A DNA stretch of 64,000 bases, from positions 248,001 through 312,000 of the forward strand of contig JAJQJQ010000030.1 in the NCBI GenBank assembly GCA_028622995.1. Direction: 5' to 3'. Shown in pieces: positions 38,581-50,600 of this stretch; within the stretch, counting starts at the first letter, position 1; every line of letters begins with the position of its first letter. A model generated the notes under the pieces. The model worked only from the letters and a program-made list of their open reading frames with translations. It made no database searches and was not told the origin of the DNA. This DNA is from Panagrolaimus kolymaensis. Its lineage: Eukaryota > Nematoda > Chromadorea > Rhabditida > Panagrolaimidae. The translations under genes were made by a program, and so were the position numbers.

Positions 38581-39054
38581 ATTTCTTTGTTACTGTTTTA
38601 TTTCTTTATCCAATTTACCTTTATTATATTTACGTTTCTTTTGTTTTATTATCTAATGGATTCAGATTAGCTGTTGGAACTGCAGTAGGTTGATGAGCTC
38701 ATAAACGGTAACATATATTATTGTAAATGCTTTAGTTCATATTTTTGGAGTTTTATGTAACTGCATCTTGCCCCAAATATTCACAACTTAATCAATTTTT
38801 GTATCCTTTGGTCTGACTTTACTGATAAAAAGTTTGCATCTTCATGTTAGAATAAAGTCTGTTTTTTGTTCTAACATTTTTTTTCTCTTCGAATTGTCAA
38901 AATGTTCCAATTCTAAAGTTTTAAAAATATTTTACTTGCTTTGTAAAACAAAAGTTAATGAAAATTTTCTGTTTATCCTTCGTTAACTATCGTTTATAAA
39001 ACTAAAACCTATTATCAATAAAGATTATTTCTAATATATGAATAACATAATGTT

Positions 39055-40074
39055 ATGGAAAAAGTTTTAATTCCAAATCAACTGCAACCATCTTATTTTC
39101 AGCAACCATGTATTCAAAATTTCTCTTTTCCAGAATGCATAATCCATTATATTGCAAAAAACCCACTAACTTCCGAAGGATATTTAAAACTAATAAACTC
39201 ATGTAAATATTTCTTTCCCAGAAATCGAATTATTGTTATTAAAAAGCTTGAAAGCTGCAATAAAGCAGAAAACATTTGGAAAGCTTTTGCTAAAATTGGT
39301 GAAAATAAAGAATATATAAAATTGGATTTACAAAACAATATTTTTCCTTTTAAAATATGGTTGACGGGTGAATTAAATATTTGTGAAAAATTACTTTCAA
39401 GAAACTCTTTAAATTTATTATTGGAAAAAGTTTATCGATGCGAAGTAACTTCGCTTTATTTAAATAAGCATGACATAAGTTGGACCGAGTTTGAGCTACT
39501 CACAGCTTCGAAAAAAGTTACTCATTTGGCTTTGGAAGAAATGGTAATTAAAGATGAGAATGAAAATGGAATGATTATCCCTTTTGAGAGAATATTGGAA
39601 AAGGTTCCAAATGTTTCTTATTGTGCTTAGTAAGTTACTTTTAAAAAGCAGCCGATATTGATTGAGCTTTTGCTAAAGTAAATATTTTGTTTTTGTTTTT
39701 AGTAACATTGAAGAAAACCCGAGTCTTGTATACACTTGTGAAACAGCCAAAAACATGGCAGCATTGCCACCATTTAAAAACTTGAAATATCTCCACATTT
39801 TACAAAACTCTGATCAATTTGATCCAAATGATTTTTGTGATTTTATTAAAGTAAGAAAAACACTTTTCAATGTTCAAGGATTAAATTTAATTATTGAACA
39901 AATTCTTTTTTTTAGAAAAATCATTCTCAAATTGATTATTTAATAACTTTCCATGAAGAAGTTCCAATGGAATATAAACGATGGTTTAAATTTGTATTCG
40001 ACAGAATGCTTGATTCATGGGAAGAAGAAGGAAAAAATAAACCATCAAATGTCTCTGTTTCATTGTTATTTTAA
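39055..40074 (+). CDS. F-box-like protein sharing the C-terminal domain of the tandem pair
   Basis: Three exons, 39055-39629, 39703-39850 and 39916-40074, encode 293 residues in phase. Residues 25-60 (FPECIIHYIAKNPLTSEGYL, then NSCKYFFPRN) have the spacing of a degenerate F-box: a hydrophobic helix followed by a C-K-x-F end. From about residue 63 the protein follows the tandem pair: IWKAFAKIGENKEYIKLDL, FKIWLTGELN, LLLEKVYRCEVTSLYL, ISWTEFELLTASKKV, IPFERILEKVPNV and LPPFKNLKYLHIL. F-box proteins feed substrates to SCF ubiquitin ligases; that role here is inferred. Unlike the pair it has no coiled coil. Confidence 0.75.
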
Positions 40075-40193
40075 CAAAATGCGTCGAAGTCGCTTTTATA
40101 ACTAATAAAAAACAAAAATGAGAAAATTAAAACAAAAGAAATTTAGAAATTCAAAATCATATGAAACAACTTAAGCACGCTATAATTTTAAAT

Positions 40194-41442
40194 TCAGAAG
40201 AAGCAAGTACCAAAATCAAAATAAAGACCGGTATGAAGTTCAAAATATTTTGTAACCATATCCCCAGTTAGAGAGCCACCATCGATTACTTTCATATTTG
40301 GTTCATCTTTTGCAAAGCTTGCAAACTAAAAATGAAAAAATAAATGACGGACGTGCATAGAAAAAAATAAGGTCACCTTCCGAAAAGATGCATAATCAAA
40401 GTCATATATAAGCCCGAAATGAATCCTTCCATTTACATTTGATGGAATTTCTTGAAAGATACTGGCATCCATGCTTCTAAGGTTTGCAATATTTTCATCA
40501 TGATTCCATGGATTTTTTACATCCGATGAAATAATTAAGTGTAATACTTCGAGTTTAGGAAAGTGTTCCGCGATATAAGAAGAAAACCGTCGCATCTTTG
40601 CAGGATTGAAATCAGAGGCTTCAAAAAAACCTCTGACAATAAGTCTTTCAACGTTATGGAACGATAAACTGAAACAAATATGTATGTTTTACAAATACAT
40701 AGTAAGAAAAACAAACAAGAAACGTACTGATTCGGTGGCTTATCTTTTAAAAGATTTTGAAAATTAAAAGAATCCATAATAAGTATACAAGTTGAAAAAG
40801 GCATTGGAAGATCCTAAAAAAGGATAATTATTTGAAGTTAATCAAAAGACGCTAAACTTGCATCGAAATTTAAAGCACTTCTAAAACTTTGAATATTTCC
40901 ATTTTTCTTTAACATTTCTTTAGTTTCTTCAGAAAGTTGAGGATTGCATCTTTCAAAAGTGAGGCTCTTGTAATCTAAAAATTTTAATCCATATATACGT
41001 TCAGTTCAATTTGTAGTTAGTTAGCTTACTTCCTCGGAGAAGTTTCTCGAAATCAAATTTCTTAGCTATTTCATTTTCAGGATTTGGTCAAACATTGAAT
41101 TCCAAATCATCCATTGAAGAAATAAGTGGAAGCAGAACTTTGAATAAAGGGAACTTGTAGCTCAGAAAATAACTTTTAAATTGTCCATCCTAAAATTAGT
41201 AAATTTAATCAGTATTATCTCTTTATAAATGAAAAATTTACTGGATGTATTAACTTCTCCAAATACAATCCACTTTCTTTGAAACAAGCTTTATTACAGT
41301 TTTGAAAATATTTTAAACCAATATCAAATGTTTCTTTTCCAGCAAGCATAAAGATGGTCAAAGATTTTTCAACATTTTTTCGTGGAACATCAAGAGATTT
41401 GAGAAGAATTTCTTCAAGGATATCATAATTGAGATACGGCAT
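40194..41442 (-). pseudogene. F-box-like family gene with in-frame TGA (possible pseudogene)
   Basis: Six segments join in frame: 41442-41242, 41189-41030, 40974-40862, 40813-40728, 40668-40377 and 40325-40194, which would give 327 residues. The start MPYLNYDILEEILLKSLDVP resembles an F-box helix. Later segments (VERLIVRGFFEASDFNPAKM, FPKLEVLHLII) look leucine-rich. Codon 34 of the second exon is TGA (41088-41090), between DDLEFNV and PNPENEIAKKFDFEKLL, which reads on as plausible protein. The third intron starts with GC (GCAAGT) rather than GT; only that donor keeps frame. Either the gene is recently inactivated, the stop is an assembly error or polymorphism, or a very short 28-base intron removes it. 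An acceptor 10 bp before the ATG suggests it is or was transcribed. Confidence 0.65.
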
Positions 41443-42169
41443 TTTGAGAGTACCTACAAAAAGTAAATTAATGATTAACGAAAAAATCCGCGAGTAAATA
41501 ATGTTTATGATCAAACGCGAGCTAAAAAAAGAAGGAGGCAAACAATAAATGAATCAGTTGGAGCAAAACTAAATACAAAGAAATACCGTCAAAAGTTGCG
41601 GAAAATAATCTCGTCAAAAACGCGATATATTTGAATAAGGCTGCGTTGATTATTTTACTATAAAATATGTATGTGGTGTTACAAATCACACTATCCTTTT
41701 TCTTATATAAACTTATCTTCACGAACTTTCAAGAATGATACAAAAAATTATTCTAATGCCTACTATCAATGACCTTTTACAATATTCGCAAACTATGCCA
41801 ATGCATCAACTCTGCATGACCTGGTTCATTGCAACCTTTCAAAATAAAAAGGTCCTTTAACTTTCTTCTCAATCCAAATATCAATCAATTGCCACAAATT
41901 TGTTACGAGTATGCCTGCATAATCATGACCTTTTTCGATTGCAATATAACGCGAAAATATGTGGAGGGCATAACTACCAAGTTACTCTAACCTTCATATA
42001 ACCATCCTTTTTGACCTTTTCCTTCTGCAATAATTCGCAATAAACATATTCTTCCAAAACAAACAACAAAAATTCAAACAAGATATTTATTAAAAAGAAA
42101 AATCACTTGACAGATTTCATAAAAAAAACACGACGAATACAGTAAAAATAATGAGAAGACTACTATAAA

Positions 42170-45100
42170 TTAAATTAGTGGCTTCCCAATATTACTACCA
42201 CCTGGAGTTTGTGGACCAGTTGGTGTACCAGCACCAAGATTAGGTGTTGCAAGATTTGATGGAAAATTTCTTTGTGGATTCATTGATGGTGTTTGCTTGA
42301 AATCAGTTGTTAAAGGTGTTGGTCGCTGTTCCAAATCTTTATATTCCAATGTCATTTCTTTAGGAATCTGAAAAATCAGGATGTAAATAACGTACTATAA
42401 ACAAGAATTAAACATACTTTTCTCCATTGAACAGGATCAAAAACATTATATGAACCTTTCTCGTAAGTTAAAGTTTGTTCTTTGACGTTCCCATATGCAG
42501 ATCTTGTTAACCATGCTGATATTCCTTTATGATATCTCCAATCACGAGCATATCTGAAAAAGAGAAGAGGTTAATAAGCTTCAAAACATGTTAATAATGG
42601 AATATGATAATACAATTTCTCTTCTTAAAGTTAGTGGACTATGTAAGAAAACTTTTAAAAGCGATAACAAAAAGTTTTGTATGGGCAGTATGCTTTTGGA
42701 ATGTCCACGAAACCTTTCTTAGGATTACAAAGCATCAATTCAAAGCTATTAATACTAATCCACAATAATTGAACAAGCATTTTAAACTCTAAAATGACTA
42801 ATGAAAAAGGTATGTAATGGTTTTCATCGAAAGGAAGCTCAGTGTTATCATTGAAATTCACAAGTAAAAGCATAACGAACATAAGGTGGATCCATATGAA
42901 GTAACCCAATAACAAGATAAGCAAGAGGTGGAACTTACAATTCATGTGCAGCAACCATTTGATAAGCTTCACCAGGACAATTGTAGAAGAGATAAAATAG
43001 CGAATCATCACCTAATTTATTCAATTTTATTTGTGGAAGTTTGTCTCTAATATGCAGGCTAGTTCTATATTCATCTGGAACGCTACATTCGATATCTTGA
43101 GTTCTTACAGGCGAATCAGAGAATGGACCACCGAACGATTGATGTAGATTCTTTCTAAAAAAAAGAGGTTAGAATATTCGTTTAACTAAAGAAAGGTAAG
43201 AACCATACTCTTGTGAATTCAAATTTAAGCCAAGATTGGTTAAATCATGTCCAAGTGCTAATTGGCATAATCCATTCGTTTTATCAGCAGTTCTTAAAAA
43301 TGATAATACACCAGCCATTCCATATTGATCAGCTACCATCCCAGGTGGAATATTACCCACTCGACCATTTTGAATTTGAAGACCATCAGCTGTTCGTTTC
43401 ATTCCATCTTTGTCAAATGTATTGCCAGCCTATAAAAAGAAAAAGTTAAATCAAGAATATATGAGACAAAAGCTTCAGTGAAGCTACAGCTACTAGTATT
43501 ACTACCAATAGGTGGAGATGTAGCAACAACTATCATAAGAATATTAGAAAAGCAAAAGGTTAAACTTACAATATTTAGAGGATTTTGACTATTTGCACCA
43601 GGAAGAGCAGGAAAATCTTCATTTTGAATCTTGAATTCACTATTTGAACCATTCATATCAAAAGGATGTCGCATAAGCGCTAAAAAATGATAAAAGTGAT
43701 CAACATATTTCAAGTAAAGATCATTAAAAAGTTTCATTTCACTAACAACAAAGTTTCTTTTGTGAAAGTTTATCAAACGAAAAATTAGTGAAAATAAAGT
43801 CCAAATTTGCATGAATAAAAAAAATGAAGTTGGAAGAAAATCAACTCTTGACTTTCTAATAGCAACAACAACTTCCATCCCAAAAGCAATATTGAAAGAT
43901 TTTAGTAACAATGCTAATTGTGTTTTAATGGTAAAATAGTAAATAAACTTACAAAACATGATGAGCAACTAAAGTAGTCAATTCAAGAAGTAAAAGCTTC
44001 AAATCAAAGAAAGTTCAATGAAGAAGAAAAAAAGTTTTTGAACGAATGAAAAAAAAGTGAAGATTTCAAAGGGAACTCTTTGAAAGTTAAAATTGCGCGA
44101 CATTGTTTTCCCTTTGGGTGTGGGTAATTTTTTTAAAGAATTTTTTGTTTGTTTTTGAGCACTAAATTCAAACGCGGCGGCGATGATATGTATTTTTTTA
44201 CTCGGTTCATAAAAACGTTTAATACAAAATTAGATTGAATTATCCAAAAATAGGTTCGATAGCAAAAAAGTGTAAGTAATAAAAAAGGATTTGACGGAAG
44301 ACAAAAAATGAGAGTCTCGATTATTTCATTCCTTTCGATGATTTGTTTTTTTTTGGATTCAAGGATGAATAGCTAGGAGATAAGAAAAATTGCTTTGGCG
44401 CCTAAATTCTTCAAAATGCAACGCTGTGGAGGAATAATGTTGAATAAAAAAACTAAACACGGCTCAAATAATTTCAAATTGAGCTTGATGGCGACCTCAA
44501 AAAAGATTAATAAAAGCAAAAATTATTAGCTTTCTACTAAAATTATCAAGCAAGAGAGGATTCTTTTTGACTTCAGTTGCTTATCATTGTCTTCTTATCC
44601 TAATAACTTATTGCATTGCTTTTATAACCACCCGATTGCCATTTTAAAATAACTAAAATCAAAACAACTTACAATATGGTGTTCTTTGTAAACCAGCCAT
44701 AAACCCGGTAGCATCTTTATTATTATATGTTGGAATAGTATTTGCCAAACCTGCAGTTATTGCAGCAGCAGTAGGAGTACCAGGTGTTATTAAACCTCCA
44801 CCCTGTACACTTCCACTACCTACTATTCCTCCACCACTACCACTACCAATCGAATTAAATAATGACGTGGTTGGATGATGAGATGATCCACCAATAGAAG
44901 CCGCTGCTGCTACAGCTGCTGCCACTGTGGATGATGCTGCTGATGATAATGATACCACTGATGGAGATTGTTGACGTCTTACACCTAGCACAGGAAAATC
45001 GTTTTCGTTTATAATTGTTGTAGATCCACCAATTATATTACTTTGAGATTGAGAATGAGGATGTTGATGTTGTTGTTGAGATGAAAAAGTATTAAATTGT

Positions 45101-45423
45101 GGATGAAATAATGTTGAACCGTTTCGAAATGTATTTATTGATGGTGATGATGGAGTTGTGGAACCTTTATTTGGTATTGAATTAGCTACAACTGATGCAA
45201 TAGTTTTTTGTTGTTGTTGTTGGGCTCCTATAGGTTGTTGCTGTTGTTGTTGGAGATGGAGATGATGAGGATGAAAACCTTGTTGTGGGAGTTGTTGATT
45301 ATTAGGATTACCAACACCAACAAATCTTAAATCATCCACTAAATGTGATGATGAATTTATACCATTCAATTGATCTGGAATTAATATTCCTCCACCACCA
45401 TTAGATAATGAAGATGCTCGCAT
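42170..45423 (-). CDS. CCR4-NOT complex subunit 2 (CNOT2/NOT2)
   Basis: Six exons, 45423-44673, 43679-43570, 43429-43209, 43154-42939, 42553-42418 and 42367-42170, give 543 residues. The NOT2/3/5 region is clear: FKIQNEDFPALPG, DQYGMAGVLSFLRTADKTNG, LALGHDLTNLGLNLNS, PVRTQDIECSVPDEYRTSLH, IRDKLPQIKLNKLGDDSLFY, AARDWRYHK-type YARDWRYHKGISAWLTRS, and FDPVQWRKIPKEMTLEYKDL. CNOT2 binds NOT1 and NOT3 and helps shorten mRNA poly(A) tails in the cytoplasm. The first 250 residues are a low-complexity Gln/Ser/Ala/Gly region encoded by CAA/CAG and GCT/GCA runs. A 43-residue tail after the domain is Pro/Thr-rich. The first intron is long (about 990 bp). An acceptor at about 45478 lies 55 bp before the ATG. 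Confidence 0.95.
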
Positions 45424-47608
45424 TACCGCTTTCGAACATTTATATGAATATTATTTAAATGTAATTTAATGAGTTCTGTAAAATTAATATATTATTAGAA
45501 AAATATGGGCGAATAAGGACAAAAGAAAATATAAAAATATTTCACGCTCGATGTGACGCGGTTGTGCAAAGCAAAAATGCAAGAAAACTCGCAAAAATGG
45601 ATTTATGATTGATGAATTTAGGATTTTTAAGCAGAGTCTAGCTCAAATAAGTTTATAAATAATCGAAATTAATAATTTGAATATATATAATTGAGACAAA
45701 AAACGAAGCTGAGCAATATCAAAAGCTGATTAGTCAGATATCTTGCGAAAGAAAATCATTGTTTTGGAAATATTAAAAAACAAGGTTTTTTACTAATGTT
45801 TTCAAAGTTTATAACCGAATTCATTAATTTAAAAGTACAAAAAATCAAGCGCTTTCCGGTAGAGTAAAAACTCAACAACAAAAAAGTGCAAAAAAAAAAA
45901 AGTTCCAACGAAGCATAAATTTTTAGGTTGCAAACTTTTTTTGCGTTTTCTTAGACTTTTTCGAAGTCGAGTTTAGATTTAAAAAAAGTTAAATAAAGTT
46001 ATAATAAACGATTCAAAAAGCTTTGAAACTTCCAATTACGAATTATTGAAGCTAAAATTGAAAAGTATATTCCCGCCAACAAAGCTTTCTTGACTGAAAA
46101 ATATCGTCGACGACGAATATGACAAATTTTGCGCACAAATTCGAAAGAAAAAAAAGCAACAACAACAAAGCAGCTATAAATCTAGCCAACTTTCAACTTT
46201 TTGTCGTCGATGCTGATAGAAAAATGGATGAATAATAATTGGCAGAAATTTAAAGATAACGAACAATCATCTATCAATGAATCAAAAATCTCCGCGCATA
46301 TCAAACAAATTTAAAAAAAAAAATAGTTATCAGAGCGCAGAAGAAAGAAAGAAAAAAAAACATAACAGAGCTTTTTTTTCATATGCTCTGCGTCTCTGAC
46401 ATATTTAAAGAAAGAAAAAAAACAACAACGATTGCATCCAGTTAAAATAAAATGAAATAGTTTTTCTCTAATTCTCTTCAATTTGGGTTAAATTTTTTTT
46501 TGTTGTTTGAAAGATTTAAAAATGTGGGACTTTTGGACGAACATTTTTTGGCAACCACCAAGCAAGCAAGCAGCCAAAAAAGCAGCCTTAAAAAAAAAGA
46601 AAGAAAAAGCAAGAAAATAAGACGCACACACACACAAACCAATAAAGAAATAGCAAAAACAGACACACACAAAAAAAGAAGAGAGAGAAAGATGGGGGAA
46701 GGAAGAAGGAAGACTCGTCTATCCAATCGATTTTTTTCTATTTGAGTCAGTCACACACATATTCATCATCATCACAACTCCAAAAAAAAAGCATGACTTT
46801 GTTTTGTTTTGTTTTTGCATATATTTATTTCTCTTCCTTTTTTTTGGATGCTGCTTCCTGAAAAGAAAGAAAAGAAAGGAAAAAAATCATAAAAAAAAGC
46901 ACACGATTTTTAATCATCGCATATATTTACTTTTATTTTTTTTTTCAGCTGCTAACAAACTTATTATTAAATAAATTACTTTGGAAATAACTAAATAAAT
47001 AAAAAAAATTATAGACTTTTACAAACACAGAAGAAGAAGGAGAAAAAAAGCAACAAAAAAAAGAGCCAAAAATGCATTATTGATCAAAAAAAAATTATTT
47101 TTTCTCGGTGTAGTCCCTTTTTTTGTTTCTTAGAGAGTGTCTTTCTACTTTCTTTCTTTTTTTTCGTTGGTGTTCATTTTTATTTTGGTTTGTTGTGTTT
47201 CGGCGACGACGACAACCTTTTTCTTATTTCTTTCTACGTTGTTGCTTGCTGCTTTTGTGAAAAAAAAAACCTGAAAACTTGAAAGAGTTCATTCAAGTTT
47301 TTGGCTTTGATTCCATTTTTGTTATTATTCAAATTTATCTTGTTTCTAACCTCAAAACCAACCATTTTTATTCATCTTTATTATTTTCTTTTATTTTAAT
47401 TTTTATATATTCCTTGGTTGCTGCTGCTCAATTTTTTTCGGATGATCAAAATATAAAAACAAAAACACTGCTGCCATTCTTCACTGATATTATTATATTT
47501 GTTTTATAAACCAAAAAGAAAAAAAGTAAAAAATTATTATTCGCTTAGGGAAGAAATGAAATTCGATGCAAGAAAATTAATTAAAAGATAAATAAAAAAA
47601 TATTAAAT
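45424..47608. other. Intergenic, divergent promoter region
   Basis: It separates CNOT2 (leftward) from the type II membrane protein (rightward). No exon is supported. The plus-strand frame at 46500-46745 is Lys-rich and reads polypurine sequence. Confidence 0.55.
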
Positions 47609-50600
47609 ATGAAATTTATATTATTATTATGGAAAAAAATTGCAATAATATGTATTATTATTTTTTCAATAATAATTATATTTAATGAAAAATCTAAAAC
47701 TCAAGAAATTATTGAATCAACGGATGAAAAAATTAATTCATGCCATCTTCAAATTGAATCCCTCAAAACTCAATTAACAGGTTTCTTTCATTCTTTTTGT
47801 TTACTTTTTTTAATTATACAAACATTAATTTTTTCTTTAACATTTTTTTCTCATTGAGAATTGCATTTTTTGTTTGCAAAATTGTACTTTCTTTGAAAAA
47901 TTGTAGTTTCAAAAAAAATTTGCTAAAAAGTAAAAAGCAATTATGTATTTCAGCTTTTATGGTTTATGTTGACTTTTTTTGAATTAAAAAAAGCATTCAT
48001 TTGTTTCATTTAATTTTGAAGAGTCTTTTTTTTGTTGGTTCCGAAATTTTTTAAACTTTATTTTTAAAGAATGAATATTACCAAGGCAAACAAATAAAAA
48101 AAATTCAGGCATTTTTATAGAGAAAAAAACGAAACGTAAAATTATGAAAAAATCATTAAAAATAAAACACAGATTTTGCTTACCAACTAAAATTTTTGTG
48201 TTAAAATATTTTTTAACGAAATTGCTCATTCATAAAATTTATTTCTTTTAATTAAAGCAAAATTGTTTTAAATCCTAAAAATTGAGATCGTTATTTTGAA
48301 GTGAATCTTCCATTTTCGTCATTATTATCATTAAAATATCTGACCTTTTTGGTTAATGAAAAAAAAAGAAAGAGTTAATCATTTTTATGGGCTTTCTTTT
48401 AACCAGATATTATATTTCCAGTTTATTTGACCTTATCCATCCATCATTTTTTTATTATCATTTTACTCTTATTTTTTCAGTGATAAACAAACATCGCAAA
48501 AAACTTGATGAACAATTTATTAAACAAAAAATGGATTCAACAACGGAAATACAAGGCAAATCAATATTTTAAACACCGTTTTTAAATTTTAAAATAATAA
48601 TGGCAACTACTTTTTAGAATTGAAGCTCAAAATTCAGGCACTCGAAGGAGAAAACTTTAAATTAAAGGATAAATATGAAATATGTTCAAAAAGTAAAAAT
48701 ATTGAAACAATACAACAGCAATTATTACCAGTTGAGAATGGAAATGTTAATGATATTAATAATACTGGTGATGAAAAAGAAATTGTTGCTAAATTACAAG
48801 TAAGAATCGATTAAATAAAATTAAATAATGGAGTTAGAAAATAAAAGTCCAAAGAAAATCATGTAAAAAAAAAAGTTTTTGCAAAAGTTTCGCTTCGAAA
48901 CTCAGAAAAAAAATTAGGATCCCGCAGCGAATGTTTGTATTTCGTCAAAACTTTTTTTATGAAATTCTTTTAAAAACTTCGCTAAACTACAGTATTCAGA
49001 ATAAATAATTCATAATTATTAATTAAAATTAAATTTAATAAAATTTAAGGAAAAAAATTCTCAACAACAAAAAGAGATTATTGAACTTAAAAAAGAATTA
49101 CAAGATCAACAACACCAGCAACAACAACAAGGAATAATAAAGGTTAGAGAATAATCAATCAACAAAAAATAATAATAATGAGGACCGCCATTTTTTTTAG
49201 AATGAAACTTTAATTAAGCATTCCATTAATCAAGGAGGATCTGAAATAAATAATGAAATTAAGAATGAGGTTGGTTAAATATTGAATTAATTTTTTTGTG
49301 CTTGTCAAGACGAATCTTAAAAAAATTGGGAACAATTTCTTAAACCTAGAGTTATTATTTAAATGGACTCATAAAAATTCTATAAAATTCTAATAACTTT
49401 CTTCTAAAACTTGAATCTCTTTCTCCTTAAATCTTAATATTTCAGAATTTTTGTTACTAAATTAATTTTTATTTTCTATAGAAGTTTCAATCTTTTTCTT
49501 TTATTCACTCATTTTTTCTCTGCTTTTATAAAATTTATTAAAAGTTATTTGTGTCTAAAAATTTGTAAGAATTTTTCATATTTCTTTTTTTATCTCAAAA
49601 GTCTTCAAAAAAAAGTCACCAAGCTAACTTACGAATAATCTCCACCATTTCCCAAACCATTATTATTAAATTCATTGGTTGGTTCCATTTTAAATGATAA
49701 TGCGGATGATTGTGTTTGTGATGGTTGTTGTTGCTGAGTATTATTCATCATAGCTGCCATCGGCATAAATGAATGATATGGATTATTTTGTTGTGAAATC
49801 CCTGCTGCTGATGCAGCAGCTGCCGGAGTTGAAGTTATTGAATATGCATTAGAATAATTCATGGATGGCGCTGAGGCTGCCGCAGTTGCAGCAATTAACG
49901 TTTCGTCATTACTTCTTCCTTGAGTTTGTTGAATGGAATTTTGTTGCTGAGAGGGATGATCATGTGGAATTTGAACTTGTATAACTTGAGTGGGTGGAGA
50001 ATTTTCTTCTTCTTCTCCTTGACTTTGATTTCCATTTCCATCATCTTCGGATGATAATTGTTGAGCTTGTTGTTGAATATTGTTGGCTGAATCAAACATC
50101 GAAGGCCCACCTAAATATTGTGGAAAAAATGTATTCATTCCAACTTGAGCAACTGCTGCGGCGGTGGAATTTGATTTATTTTGTTGTTGGTGTTGTTGAT
50201 CCATAATTGTTGTTGTTGCAGCTGCCGTTGTCGTCGCTCCTCCACCCCAATAATTAGCTGCGGCTGATGGAAATGCCATGGATGGCATAGCAAATGCTGA
50301 ATTATTTGAGGGAAATAGTGGACTTCCAGAAATATTGGATGAATCAACAACTCCTCGAGTTTGATCAAACCACTAAAAAAATCAGATCATTAATTTAAGT
50401 AATGTAAAAATTGGCAACTTTGGATATTTCGGAAATGGATAAACAAATATTTAGCGTGAAAACACTGAAATGAAATCTTTATAATTTTTTGTTTAAAAAA
50501 TTGGAGTTTCTATAATTATTGCAAAAATTTATTAATCAAAAAGGAATCTCATAAATGGAAATTTTAATATTTTTTTTGAAAATAAAAATTTAAAAAAGAT

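Larger units (their letters stand above)
36780..38850. repeat. Tandem duplication: repeated 3' flanks
   Basis: The segment after paralogue 1 (about 36780-36960: CATAAACAGTA, ATATTATTGT, TTTTTGGAG, TTTATGTAA, GCATCTT in order) recurs in the same order after paralogue 2 (about 38640-38790). The duplicated unit therefore includes downstream non-coding DNA. Confidence 0.7.

Noticed and set aside
41058..41105. A 28-base intron that would remove the TGA in the F-box-like gene
   Set aside because: It begins GTTTGA and ends ATAG, but it is shorter than any other intron here and would lose family-like residues.
42655..43011. 118-residue minus-strand frame
   Set aside because: Wrong-frame reading across a CNOT2 exon and intron.
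43399..43968. 189-residue minus-strand frame
   Set aside because: Only its middle (43679-43570) is a CNOT2 exon; the rest is intron read in frame.
47279..47509. 76-residue plus-strand frame before the membrane-protein gene
   Set aside because: No acceptor or donor joins it in phase to the next exon; it is Phe/Ile-rich noise.
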